A stretch of 40,965 bases of DNA from Brevibacterium sp. (GTDB lineage: Bacteria > Actinomycetota > Actinomycetes > Actinomycetales > Brevibacteriaceae): positions 1-40,965 of the forward strand of contig NZ_JALAHB010000232.1 in assembly GCF_022712115.1 (NCBI RefSeq), in the 5' to 3' direction. The position numbers and the translations under genes are program-made. The notes under the pieces were generated by a model. The model was not told where the DNA came from. It ran no database searches and saw only the letters and a program-made list of their open reading frames with translations. Below are positions 16,519 to 24,875 of the stretch, piece by piece. The first letter of the stretch is position 1; each line of letters opens with the position of its first letter.

Positions 16519-17187
16519 CTAGCGAACCTTCGCAGCCCGCAGTCCGGCACGCGAACGCTCCAGGTGCGCGGCCATGAGCGCCGGTGCGTCCTCGGCCCGG
16601 CCGTCGAGCACCGCGGCGAGGATGGCCCGGTGCTCGTCCCACGCCCCGCCTCCGCGATGCGTGCCCGCGACGGAGAACAGCCTCTCGATCCGGCCGGAGA
16701 CCTGCCGCAGGATGCCGAGCAGGGAGGTCGCGCCGCTCATCTCCGCGAGCAGCAGGTGGAACCGGTGGTTGCAGGAGGGCAGCCGAGCCGCCTCGCCGGC
16801 GGCCAGAGCGGCGTCGCCCTCCTCCAGCACCGCCGTCGCGGCACGCCGCAGGGCCCACCACCCCTCACCGGGCACGTCGAGGTCCAGCTGCTCCTGCGCA
16901 CGCAGCGCCGCGCGGCGCACCACCTCCGTCTCGAGCGTATGGCGGAGGTCGAAGAGCACTTCGAGGTCCTCCTCGTGCGGTGCCACCACGGTGGCCCCCG
17001 CATAGGAGCGGACCTCCACGAGTCCCTCCGCCTCCAGCGCGCGGAGGCATTCGCGCACCGGCACGCGTGAGACGGCATAGCGTTCGGAGAGCAGCTTCTC
17101 CGTCAGCCGCGTGCCCGCGGCGATGCGGCCGAAGATGATGTCCGCCCGCACCTGCTCGGTGACGCGGACGGCGGCTGGACTAGACAC
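16519..17187 (-). CDS. GntR-family regulator (FCD subfamily) of the ABC/GGT operon
   Basis: A 222-residue regulator with an N-terminal winged helix (about 8-68; TRLTEKLLSERYAVSRVPVRECLRALEAEGLVE) and a C-terminal FCD ligand-binding domain. FCD metal-site residues are visible in CNHRFH, DEHRAI and MAAHLE. Translation begins at GTG 17187, overlapping the end of the ATPase gene by eight bases, so it is the last gene of the transporter operon and probably its feedback regulator. TTTGTATAC at 24542 near the operon promoter is a plausible target, since many FCD-type proteins bind GTATAC-centred dyads. Confidence 0.88.
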   Translation of the reverse strand: MSSPAAVRVTEQVRADIIFGRIAAGTRLTEKLLSERYAVSRVPVRECLRALEAEGLVEVRSYAGATVVAPHEEDLEVLFDLRHTLETEVVRRAALRAQEQLDLDVPGEGWWALRRAATAVLEEGDAALAAGEAARLPSCNHRFHLLLAEMSGATSLLGILRQVSGRIERLFSVAGTHRGGGAWDEHRAILAAVLDGRAEDAPALMAAHLERSRAGLRAAKVR

Positions 17188-18904
17188 GCGTGAGCTGCTC
17201 CCCCGGGACGGCGTCGATCAGGCTCCGAGTGTACTCATGCTGCGGCGACTCGATGACGCTGCGCACGCTGCCGGCCTCCACGATCCGGCCGGCCCGCATG
17301 ACGACCACGTCGTCCGCGAAGTCCGCCACCACCGCGAGGTCGTGGGTGATGAACAGGCAGGACACGCCCAGCTCGCGCTGCAGCGAACGGAGCAGCTCGA
17401 GGATCTGGTCCTGCACCAGCACGTCGAGCGCGGAGACCGCCTCGTCGCACACCAGCAGCGGCGGCCTCGCCGCGATGGCCCGGGCGATGGCGACGCGCTG
17501 CCGCTGCCCGCCGGACAGTTCGCCGGGACGGGCCTGCGCCGCGGACTGCGGCAGCGCCACCTGGTCGAGCAGCTCGCGCACGCGCGCCCTGCGCTCCGCC
17601 CGGGTGCCCATCCGGAACACAGCGAGGGGCTCCGCGATGATCCTCTCCACGGACATCGTGGGATCCAGCGAGGAGTATGGGTCCTGGAACACCGGCTGGG
17701 TGAAGCGCCGCAGCCGTGCCCGGTCCGCCTTCGTCCCGCCCGCCACGGCGGTGCCGTCGAGCACCACCTCGCCCGAGGTCGCAGCCTCCAGCCCCAGCAC
17801 GATCTTGGCGGTCGTCGACTTGCCGGAGCCGGATTCGCCGATGATCGCGGTCGTCTTCCCCCGCTCCGCCTGGAAGCTCACGCCGTCGAGCGCACGCAGC
17901 TCCTCCCGGCGACCGCGCAGGCGGTAGACCTTGGTGAGGTCCCGGACGTCGAGCACGAGGTCCCGGCCGTCGCCGGCCGCCGAGCCGTCCGCCGCTGAAC
18001 CTCCCGCAGCCGAGGCCGCCCCGGCCGCTGCGCGCGCTCCGCCTCCTGCCCCGGCCTCGGGCACATCCTCCTCCGGCGGCACCGCCAGCTTGGGCGAGGC
18101 CGCGATGAGCCGTTCCGTGTAGGCGTCCTGCGGGTGGAAGAGCACCTGCGCGGGTGCTCCGGCCTCCACCACCTCCCCGTCGTGCATGACGAGGATCTGG
18201 TCCGTGCGGTCCGAGGCCACACCGAGGTCGTGGGTGATGAACAGCAGGGACACCCCGCGGTCGTCCACGAGGCGCTGCAGGTGGTCGAGGATCTGCTTCT
18301 GCACCGTGACGTCGAGCGCGGAGGTGGGCTCGTCCGCGATGATGAGGTCCGGGTCGCCGGCCAGGGCGATCGCGATGAGCACGCGCTGGCGCATGCCGCC
18401 GGAGAACTCGTGCGGGAACTGCTTGCGGCGGCGCTCCGCCTCCGGGATGCCAGCCTCCTCCATGAGGCGCACCACCTGCGCCTCGACCTCCGCGCGCCCG
18501 TGCGTGCCGTAGGTCCGCAACGCGTCCGCGATCTGATCGCCCACGCGCATGGAGGGGTTGAGGTTGGTCATGGGGTCCTGTGGCACGAGCGCGATCGAGC
18601 GCCCGCGCAGGGCCCGCATCCGGGCCTCCGGCGCGCCGGCGATCTCCTCTCCGCGATAGCGGATGGACCCTCCGGTCACCCGGCCGGCCCCGGACAGCAG
18701 ACCGAGCACCGCACCCACCGTGGTGGACTTGCCGGAGCCGGACTGGCCGACGATGCCGATCCGCTCCCCCTCCCCGAGGGTGAAGGAGACGCGGCGGAGC
18801 ACCTCCGTGGCGCCGTAGGCCACCGTGAGCTCGGAGACCTCGAGCACCGGGGTGCCGTCTGTGCCTGCAGCCGCGGCGGAAGTCGCCTCATCCATCACGC
18901 TCAC
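17180..18904 (-). CDS. Fused double ATPase of a peptide-type ABC importer
   Basis: A 574-residue cytoplasmic protein with two complete ABC domains, equivalent to DppD and DppF joined as in GsiA. Domain 1: Walker A GQSGSGKST (53-61), signature FSGGMRQR (167-174), Walker B LIIADEPTSALD (187-198), switch His in THDL. Domain 2: Walker A GESGSGKST (356-364), signature LSGGQRQR (463-470), Walker B LLVCDEAVSALD (483-494; the usual DEP is DEA). An Ala/Gly-rich linker occupies about 280-314. Its start overlaps the gamma-glutamyltransferase stop by four bases. It powers the permeases at 20808 and 21884. Confidence 0.95.
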   Translation of the reverse strand: MSVMDEATSAAAAGTDGTPVLEVSELTVAYGATEVLRRVSFTLGEGERIGIVGQSGSGKSTTVGAVLGLLSGAGRVTGGSIRYRGEEIAGAPEARMRALRGRSIALVPQDPMTNLNPSMRVGDQIADALRTYGTHGRAEVEAQVVRLMEEAGIPEAERRRKQFPHEFSGGMRQRVLIAIALAGDPDLIIADEPTSALDVTVQKQILDHLQRLVDDRGVSLLFITHDLGVASDRTDQILVMHDGEVVEAGAPAQVLFHPQDAYTERLIAASPKLAVPPEEDVPEAGAGGGARAAAGAASAAGGSAADGSAAGDGRDLVLDVRDLTKVYRLRGRREELRALDGVSFQAERGKTTAIIGESGSGKSTTAKIVLGLEAATSGEVVLDGTAVAGGTKADRARLRRFTQPVFQDPYSSLDPTMSVERIIAEPLAVFRMGTRAERRARVRELLDQVALPQSAAQARPGELSGGQRQRVAIARAIAARPPLLVCDEAVSALDVLVQDQILELLRSLQRELGVSCLFITHDLAVVADFADDVVVMRAGRIVEAGSVRSVIESPQHEYTRSLIDAVPGEQLTRV

Positions 18905-20811
18905 CTTCCTGCCGAGTAGCCCTGCGCGCCGCGCGGGTTCGAAGCGGCCTGCAGCAGCCCGGTCTCCGGGTCACGGGTGACGCAGGAGAGCCGCCCCAGC
19001 GCCCAGTCACCGGCACGGGTGACCCGGTGGCCGCGCGCCTCGAGGCCTGCGATGACGTCCTCGCCCAGCCGGTCCTCGACGAGGGCACCGGCGGGTTCGA
19101 ACGTGCGGGGCCAGAACGACCCCACGAGCGAGGTGGTGTGCATCGCGGGAGCGTCGATCGCCTGCTGCGGCGTGTAGCCGCCCACCAGGAGCCGGAGCAC
19201 GAGGAGGAGCTGCCACTGGTCCTGCTGGTCGCCGCCCGGCGTGCCGAGCGCGATGACCGGCTGTCCGTCGCGGAGGACCAGCGTGGGCGAGAGCGTGGTG
19301 CGGGGACGCGCACCCGGCGTGAGAGCGGCGTTCCGTCCCTCGTCCAGCCACATCATCTGCAGGCGGGTGCCCAGGCAGAAGCCCAGACCGGGGATGGTGG
19401 GCGAGGACTGCAGCCAGCCGCCGGACGGCATCGCGGAGATCATGTTGCCCCACCGGTCCACGACGTCGATGTGGCAGGTGTCGCCGCGGACCGCACCGGT
19501 CTCGTCCGCACCGGGCTCGGCCGGATCCGCGGCCGTGAAGGGAGCGGCCGCGCCGGCCTCGGGCGCGGGCTCCTCCGCCGGACGTCCCGCGCCGGCACCC
19601 GGGACGGTGGGCTCGCCCACCCCGAAGCTGGAGAGGTCCGCGGACTGGGTGGCGGCGAACTCCGCCGCGGTGACGAGACGGGGCAGGTCCCCGGAGCTGC
19701 CGCCCACGGTGCCGGGGCGGGACTCCGCCGAGGCCCGCTCGCCGATGAGCGCGCGCCTGCTCGCGATGTACTCCTCGGAGAGCATCTCGTCCAGGTCGAG
19801 GTCGTTGTCGCCGAAGTGCGCGTCCCGGTCCGCGAGTGCGAGCTTGAGCGCCTCGAGGACGGTGTGGGCGCCCAGCTCCGTGGACGGGTCGAGCCTCTCG
19901 TCGTCGAAGCCGTCGAGGATGCGCAGCGCCTCGAGCAGGACGGGGCCCTGGCTCCAGTGCGGTACCTTGGCGATGGTGTGCCCGCGGAACTCGATCGTCG
20001 CTGCCTCCTCGAACCGCGCGGACGACTGCGCGAAGTCCTGCTCGGTGATGACCGCGGCGTAGTCACCGCCGTCCGAGTGGCGGTGCGGGCGGGAGAGGAA
20101 CTCGCTCGCGAGCTTCGCCACGCGTCCCGTCGCCCATTCGCGGCGGGCGGCAGCGATCCGGTCCTCGCGCGTGCTCGCGTTCTCCCCGGCGGCGATGAGC
20201 TCGCGGAGCACCTGCGCGTACTCGGGGTTGCGGAACAGCTCACCGGGCTGGGGGATGCGGCCGTCAGGGATCCACTGCGCGGCGCTGCTGGGCCAGTGCT
20301 GCTCGAAGAGCTCGCGCACGGACTCGATCTGCTTGGTCACGCGCGCAAGGATGGGGAAGCCGTCCTCGGCATAGCCGATCGCGCAGTCGAGCACATCCGC
20401 AAGCTCCCAGGTGCCATGCTCCTGGAGGAGCAGGAGCCAGGCATCGACCGCGGCGGGCACGGCGGCGGCCAGACCGCCCGCGCCGGGCACGAGGTCGAGG
20501 CCCAGCGAACGGTAGTGCTCCACCGTCGCGCCCGCCGGGGCTGCTCCCTGGCCCATCATCACCACGGGAGTGCCCGGGGCCTCGGCGGTGGCGAACAGGC
20601 CGGTCATGTCCCCGCCCGGCCCGTTGAGGTGAGGTTCGACCACGTGCAGGACGAAGGCCCCGGCCGTCGCCGCGTCGAAGGCGTTGCCCCCGCGCTCCAG
20701 CACGGACTGCGAGGCCGCGGTGGCGAGCCAGTGGGTGGAGGAGGACATGCCGAACGTGCCCTGCAGGGTGGGCCGCGTGGTGTGCTCGCTGGGGGTGACG
20801 AAAGCGCTCAT
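18901..20811 (-). CDS. Gamma-glutamyltransferase family Ntn hydrolase
   Basis: A 636-residue member of the gamma-glutamyltranspeptidase family, which cleaves gamma-glutamyl amide bonds after self-processing. The predicted nucleophile is T445 in GDTCHIDVVDRWGNMIS, the counterpart of TTHxSVVD; TPGGDQQ near residue 543 is the Gly-Gly oxyanion loop. The N-terminal NAFDAATAGAFVLHVVEPHLNGPGGD block matches the large subunit. No signal peptide is present, so the enzyme is probably cytoplasmic, like YwrD-type homologues. Just before T445 is a Pro/Ala-rich stretch (about 400-440) not usual in the family. It is encoded between permease and ATPase genes with four-base overlaps on both sides, implying it processes the imported substrate. 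Substrate identity is inferred. Confidence 0.92.
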   Translation of the reverse strand: MSAFVTPSEHTTRPTLQGTFGMSSSTHWLATAASQSVLERGGNAFDAATAGAFVLHVVEPHLNGPGGDMTGLFATAEAPGTPVVMMGQGAAPAGATVEHYRSLGLDLVPGAGGLAAAVPAAVDAWLLLLQEHGTWELADVLDCAIGYAEDGFPILARVTKQIESVRELFEQHWPSSAAQWIPDGRIPQPGELFRNPEYAQVLRELIAAGENASTREDRIAAARREWATGRVAKLASEFLSRPHRHSDGGDYAAVITEQDFAQSSARFEEAATIEFRGHTIAKVPHWSQGPVLLEALRILDGFDDERLDPSTELGAHTVLEALKLALADRDAHFGDNDLDLDEMLSEEYIASRRALIGERASAESRPGTVGGSSGDLPRLVTAAEFAATQSADLSSFGVGEPTVPGAGAGRPAEEPAPEAGAAAPFTAADPAEPGADETGAVRGDTCHIDVVDRWGNMISAMPSGGWLQSSPTIPGLGFCLGTRLQMMWLDEGRNAALTPGARPRTTLSPTLVLRDGQPVIALGTPGGDQQDQWQLLLVLRLLVGGYTPQQAIDAPAMHTTSLVGSFWPRTFEPAGALVEDRLGEDVIAGLEARGHRVTRAGDWALGRLSCVTRDPETGLLQAASNPRGAQGYSAGR

Positions 20812-21887
20812 CGGTCGTTCTCCTTCGCTGCCGCGCCCGTCTCCGCGAGCGCGTCTCCGTTCTGGTCTCGTTCCATCATGGTGCCGCGTGCGCGCTCCTG
20901 TCGCCTCTTCGCCCGCAGCGCCCGGCGCTCACGCCGCGAGGTCCGCGCGAGCGCGGAGCCCGGGTCCAGCGCATCCCGCAGCGCATCGCCGAACAGGTTG
21001 AACGCGAGGCAGATGACGAGGATCGCCAGGCCGGGGAATACCGCGGCGGCCGGCGCTCGGTAGATGTACTGCTGTGCGTCGGAGAGCATGATGCCGAGGC
21101 TGGGGCTGGGCGGCTGGATGCCCAGGCCCAGGAACGACAGCATGGACTCGCCGATCACGGCGGTGGGCATGATGACGGTGGCCTGCACGATGATCGCGCT
21201 CACCGCGTTGGGCAGGATGTGGACGAACAGGATCCGCCAGGCGGAGGCGTCCATGGCGTGCGCGGCGCGGATGAAGTCCCGGTCCTTCAGCCGCAGCGTC
21301 TCGCCGCGCACCACCCGGATCATGGTGGGGATCTGCGCGATCCCCAGGGCCGCCGCCGCACTCGTGAGGCTGGCTCCCGCGATCGCCACGAAGCCCACCG
21401 CGAGGATGAGGAACGGGAACGCCAGCGCCACGTCCGTGAGCCGGGAGATGACCCGGTCGCAGGCCTTCCAGTAGCCGGCGAGCAGGCCGAGCGGCACACC
21501 CACCACCACGGCGAGGGCGACGGCCAGCAGACCCACCTGCATGGAGGCCCGCACGCCGAAGAGCAGGCGGGAGAGGGAGTCGCGCCCGAGGTCGTCCGTG
21601 CCGAGCACGTGGCCCACCGTGCCGGGGACCTGGTACGGGTGGGCGAAGTCCGTCTGCGAGAAGCCGTAGGGGGCGAGCCAGGGTGCGAACACCGCGGCAC
21701 CCACGGAGAGGACGACGAGCACGGAGCCCAGCAGTCCCAGAGGCGTGCGGACGAGGGTGGCGAGTGCGCCTCGGCGGCGGTGTGCGGCGGGAGCGGCACC
21801 CGGCGAGCCCGCAGCGGGCGGGGAGCCGGCCTCGGTCCCGGCCCGGGATCCCGCGGCTGTGTCTGCGGAGGGGTGTGGAGCGGTCAT
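20808..21887 (-). CDS. Peptide-type ABC transporter permease (DppC family)
   Basis: Inner-membrane permease of 359 residues. The start at 21887 overlaps the preceding permease stop in ATGA. A hydrophilic N-terminus of about 45 residues precedes the first membrane segment. VLGTDDLGRDSLSRLLFGVR (about 95-114) is the DppC hallmark, and DFIRAAHAMDASAWRILFVHILPNA (about 210-234) is the EAA loop that contacts the ATPase. FLGLGIQPPSPSLGIMLSDA is also typical of DppC/GsiD. A basic, charged tail of about 45 residues follows the last segment. It pairs with the permease at 21884. Confidence 0.93.
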   Translation of the reverse strand: MTAPHPSADTAAGSRAGTEAGSPPAAGSPGAAPAAHRRRGALATLVRTPLGLLGSVLVVLSVGAAVFAPWLAPYGFSQTDFAHPYQVPGTVGHVLGTDDLGRDSLSRLLFGVRASMQVGLLAVALAVVVGVPLGLLAGYWKACDRVISRLTDVALAFPFLILAVGFVAIAGASLTSAAAALGIAQIPTMIRVVRGETLRLKDRDFIRAAHAMDASAWRILFVHILPNAVSAIIVQATVIMPTAVIGESMLSFLGLGIQPPSPSLGIMLSDAQQYIYRAPAAAVFPGLAILVICLAFNLFGDALRDALDPGSALARTSRRERRALRAKRRQERARGTMMERDQNGDALAETGAAAKENDR

Positions 21888-22840
21888 GCGTGCGCAGCTC
21901 CTGTTCGGATGGTGGGGTTGATGACGGAGTAGAGCAGGTCCACCGCCAGGTTGATGACGATGTAGGCCGCGGTGATGACGAGGACCACGGCCTGGATGAC
22001 CGGGTAGTCGCGGGCGAACACCGCGTCCAGGGTGAGCTTGCCCAGTCCCGGCAGCGCGAAGATGCGCTCCGTGACGACGGCGCCGGAGATCAGTCCGCCC
22101 AGCTGCAGGCCGATGATCGTCACGAGCACGATGAGCGAGTTCCGCAGTCCGTAGCGGAACAGGATGCGCGGACGGGAGAGCCCCTTGGCGCGGGCCGTGC
22201 GCACGTAGTCCGTGCCCATCGTCTCGATCATGGAGGCCCGCGTCTGCCGTGTGATGACCGCGGCGAGGCTGGTTCCCAGGATGACGGCCGGGAGGGTGAG
22301 GTAGTAGATGCCGCGGAGCGGGTCGGACAGGACGTCCACGTAGCCCGAGGCCGGGAACCATCCCAGCGTCACCGCCAGCAGGAGGATCGCGAGGAGGCCC
22401 AGCCAGAAGTTGGGCACGGACAGCCCTATGAGGGCCGCGAAGTTGGCGAGGGCCTCAGGCAGGCGGCCGCGGAAGCGCTCGGCCAGCATCCCCAGCAGGA
22501 CGCCCGCGACCACGGCGACGAGGATCGCGTAGGCGGCGAGCCACAGCGTGACCGGCAGCGTCGTCGCGATCATCTCCGTGACGGACTGGCCGGTGCGGGT
22601 GGATTCGCCGAGGTTCCCGGTGACGATGCTGCCGAGGAACTTGGCGAACTGGACGACCACCGGCGCGTCCAGGCCCAGGTCGGCGCGGATCTGGGCGACG
22701 CGCTCCGGGGTGGCCTCCTCCCCGGCCATCGCGAGCGCCGGATCACCGGGCAGCGCGCGGACGCCGAAGAAGATGACGATCGCGGCGAGGACGAAGGTGA
22801 GAAGCGATTCGCCCACCTTGACGGCTGTGAAGCGGAGCAT
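21884..22840 (-). CDS. Peptide-type ABC transporter permease (DppB family)
   Basis: Inner-membrane permease of 318 residues with six membrane segments. FFGVRALPGDPALAMAGEEAT (about 24-44) and GNLGESTRTGQSVTEMI (about 75-91) are DppB/GsiC signatures. DYVRTARAKGLSRPRILFRYGLRNSL (about 208-233) is the EAA loop. Its ATG shares one base with the receptor stop (TGATG), and its end overlaps the second permease. It forms the translocation pore together with the product at 20808. Confidence 0.94.
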   Translation of the reverse strand: MLRFTAVKVGESLLTFVLAAIVIFFGVRALPGDPALAMAGEEATPERVAQIRADLGLDAPVVVQFAKFLGSIVTGNLGESTRTGQSVTEMIATTLPVTLWLAAYAILVAVVAGVLLGMLAERFRGRLPEALANFAALIGLSVPNFWLGLLAILLLAVTLGWFPASGYVDVLSDPLRGIYYLTLPAVILGTSLAAVITRQTRASMIETMGTDYVRTARAKGLSRPRILFRYGLRNSLIVLVTIIGLQLGGLISGAVVTERIFALPGLGKLTLDAVFARDYPVIQAVVLVITAAYIVINLAVDLLYSVINPTIRTGAAHA

Positions 22841-24465
22841 CAGCTCTCCTCCTCGAGGAATCCGGCACGGGACAGGTGGACGACGCCGTCGGAGTAGACC
22901 TGCACTCCCGCGATGTCGTCCGTGTAGGCGGTGAGGTTGCGCTGACGGTAGAGGTAGATGACGGAGTCGATCTCCTGCAGCCGGTCCACGACCTCGCCGT
23001 AGGCGTCCGCGCGCTCCTCCACGTCCGTGAGCTCCGCTGCGCGGTCGAGGCGCCTGTTGAGCTCCGCGTCGTCCACGCCGGTGTAGTTGTTGCCGCCGCC
23101 CGTGTAGTGGAAGTTGTAGAGGTTGCCGTGGGGGTCCACGCGCCCGGACCAGCCCAGCTGGACGGCCTCGAAGTCGCCGCGGTCCTGCACGTCCAGGAGG
23201 GCCGTGTACTCGACCGGACGGATGCTGAGGTCGAACCCGCCCTCGGCCAGCTGCGCCTGGAGCGCCTGGGCGAACCGCAGCGAGTCCTGCGAGTTCGTCA
23301 CCTGGACGTCGATGGGGTACGGAACGGGAGCGCCGGCCTCCTCGAGGAGCTGCTTGGCACCGGCCGGGTCGTACTCCGGGCAGGTCCGGCTGGCCTCCGA
23401 GGCGAACGGCGAGGAGTCCGGGATGCCGGAGCAGGCGGGCAGGTACCAGCCGTTGAAGACGGTGTTGACGAGCGCCTCGCGGTCCACCGCCATGGACAGG
23501 GCCTGACGGACCCGGGGGTCCTCGGACAGCGGCGTGGGCTCCGCGCCCTCGGGCAGGCGGTCGAGGTTGACGGTCAGCCCCTGGTAGCCCAGCGACTCGA
23601 CCGCCAGGGTGCCGATCCCGGACTCCTGCTGCAGCGCATCGATGTCCTGCGGGGAGATCATGTCCGCCACCTGCACGTCACCGGAGCGGATGTTGGCGGC
23701 GCGGATGTTCGCATCCGTCATGATGCGGTACTCGATGCTGTCGAGGTGCACCTCGTCGCGGGCGTAGTAGTTCGGATCCGCGGTGACGGTGATGCTGGTC
23801 TGCGGGATCCGCTCCGCGAACTTGAACGCGCCCACGCAGACGGGCGCATCGCCGAAGTCGTCGCCCTTCTCCTCCAGCGCCGTGGGCGACATGATCATGC
23901 CGGCGCGGTCGGCCATCGCCGCGGTGAAGGGTGCGAAGGGGGTCTCGAAGGTGACCCGGACGGTGTCCTCGTCCAGGGGCACGACGTCCTCCACCGGCCC
24001 CATCTCCGAGACCCGGGCGGAGTCCTCGTCCGTGAGGTTGCGGGTGAGCGTGGTGACGACGGCGTCCGCGTCGAACTCCGTGCCGTCCGCGAAGCGCACG
24101 TCGTCCGTGCGCAGCGGGATGTCCACGGTGCGCCCGTCCTTGGAGATCCGGGGCATCTCCGCGGCGAGCATGGGGACGATCGCCCCGTTCGCATCGATGT
24201 CGTAGAGCTTCTCGCACATCGTCTGCATGACGTACCGGGTGTAGAGGGAGTTCGAGGTGGTGGGGTCCAGGCGGTCCGGTTCGGAGGAGAGGGCCATGAC
24301 GAGATCGCCGCCCTCGGCCGGGGCGCGGTCGCCGAACTCCACCTCCGTCACGTCCTCGCGCTGCGGCGCGGGGCCCAGGTCCTGGAGCGGGATGCAGCCG
24401 CTGAGCACGAGCGCCAGTGCGCCCGCGGAGAGCACCGCGAGGGATTGCCGTCTTCTGGTCGTCAC
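22840..24465 (-). CDS. Peptide-type ABC transporter substrate-binding lipoprotein
   Basis: SBP family 5 (DppA/GsiB-like) receptor, 541 residues from the GTG at 24465. This start is preferred to in-frame codons further upstream because GGGAG precedes it and it gives a lipoprotein signal VTTRRRQSLAVL...VLSGC (lipidated Cys about residue 24). Family features are LVMALSSEPDRLDPTTSNSLYTRYVMQTMCEKLYDID, ADGTEFDADAVVTTLTR and the DPRVRQALSMAVDREALVN block. It is the first gene of a six-gene operon: receptor, two permeases, gamma-glutamyltransferase, ATPase, GntR. The ligand is probably a gamma-glutamyl peptide or amide by context; the receptor sequence alone does not show it. Confidence 0.93.
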   Translation of the reverse strand: MTTRRRQSLAVLSAGALALVLSGCIPLQDLGPAPQREDVTEVEFGDRAPAEGGDLVMALSSEPDRLDPTTSNSLYTRYVMQTMCEKLYDIDANGAIVPMLAAEMPRISKDGRTVDIPLRTDDVRFADGTEFDADAVVTTLTRNLTDEDSARVSEMGPVEDVVPLDEDTVRVTFETPFAPFTAAMADRAGMIMSPTALEEKGDDFGDAPVCVGAFKFAERIPQTSITVTADPNYYARDEVHLDSIEYRIMTDANIRAANIRSGDVQVADMISPQDIDALQQESGIGTLAVESLGYQGLTVNLDRLPEGAEPTPLSEDPRVRQALSMAVDREALVNTVFNGWYLPACSGIPDSSPFASEASRTCPEYDPAGAKQLLEEAGAPVPYPIDVQVTNSQDSLRFAQALQAQLAEGGFDLSIRPVEYTALLDVQDRGDFEAVQLGWSGRVDPHGNLYNFHYTGGGNNYTGVDDAELNRRLDRAAELTDVEERADAYGEVVDRLQEIDSVIYLYRQRNLTAYTDDIAGVQVYSDGVVHLSRAGFLEEES

Positions 24466-24533
24466 ATGGGCTCCCGTCCCCCGCCCCGCGGAGCTGCGAT
24501 CCGCTAGGGCAGATTGAACACAATTCTCTACCG

Positions 24534-24565
24534 TCAGACTCTTTGTATACATTTTCGGAGTCTGA
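24534..24565 (-). promoter_or_regulatory. Promoter/operator of the ABC-GGT operon
   Basis: A perfect 8-base inverted repeat, TCAGACTC (24534-24541) and GAGTCTGA (24558-24565), encloses TTTGTATAC. On the minus strand TGTATACA reads as an extended -10 (TATACA, 24549-24544), with a start near 24537 and a leader of about 70 bases. The dyad and the GTATAC core are candidate sites for the operon's own GntR regulator. Confidence 0.5.
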
Positions 24566-24650
24566 GAAGTCCATGAGCCGTCCACAGTGCGGACGTTCGG
24601 GGTGGCCGCCGCTCCCCGCCCCCGCCGCACCCTCGAGCAGGTCCTCGTAC

Positions 24651-24730
24651 GCGCTCACACACCCACATGCGGGCCCACACACCCTCGGGCGAGCCCACAC
24701 ATCCTCGGGCGGGCCCACACACCCCCTCGT
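24651..24730 (+). repeat. 20-base tandem repeat, four units
   Basis: Units begin at 24651, 24671, 24691 and 24711, with consensus GsGCCCACACAyCCTCGGGC in the middle copies. The three from 24671 are well conserved and the first is degenerate. The tract is in the 410-base non-coding region between the ABC receptor start and the YqeB-like gene. No gene is evident in it. Confidence 0.75.
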
Positions 24731-24750
24731 GCGCACTCTCACACACTCAC

Positions 24751-24811
24751 CCGGAAGCTACGTCTGCGTACGGGCCGCGTTGGGCGGCCTGTACGCCGAC
24801 GTAACTTCCGG
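24751..24811. repeat. Very long intergenic hairpin (27-base arms)
   Basis: Arms 24751-24777 (starting CCGGAAGCTACGTCTGCG) and 24785-24811 pair at 24 of 27 positions, plus one G-T wobble, around a 7-base loop. It is 65 bases downstream of the YqeB-like stop, so it may terminate that transcript, but neither side has a T-run. A repeat element or REP-like sequence is the alternative. It shares CGTCTGCG with the hairpin at 15622. Confidence 0.75.
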
Positions 24812-24875
24812 AGCAGCGGGATCACGCAGCCCGAGGGGGCCCAGCCCTGGGATGGAAGGTTGGAGTTCAGGAGGC

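Noticed and set aside
24651..24730. Tandem repeats considered as a CRISPR array
   Set aside because: Units are contiguous with no spacers, and no cas genes are present.
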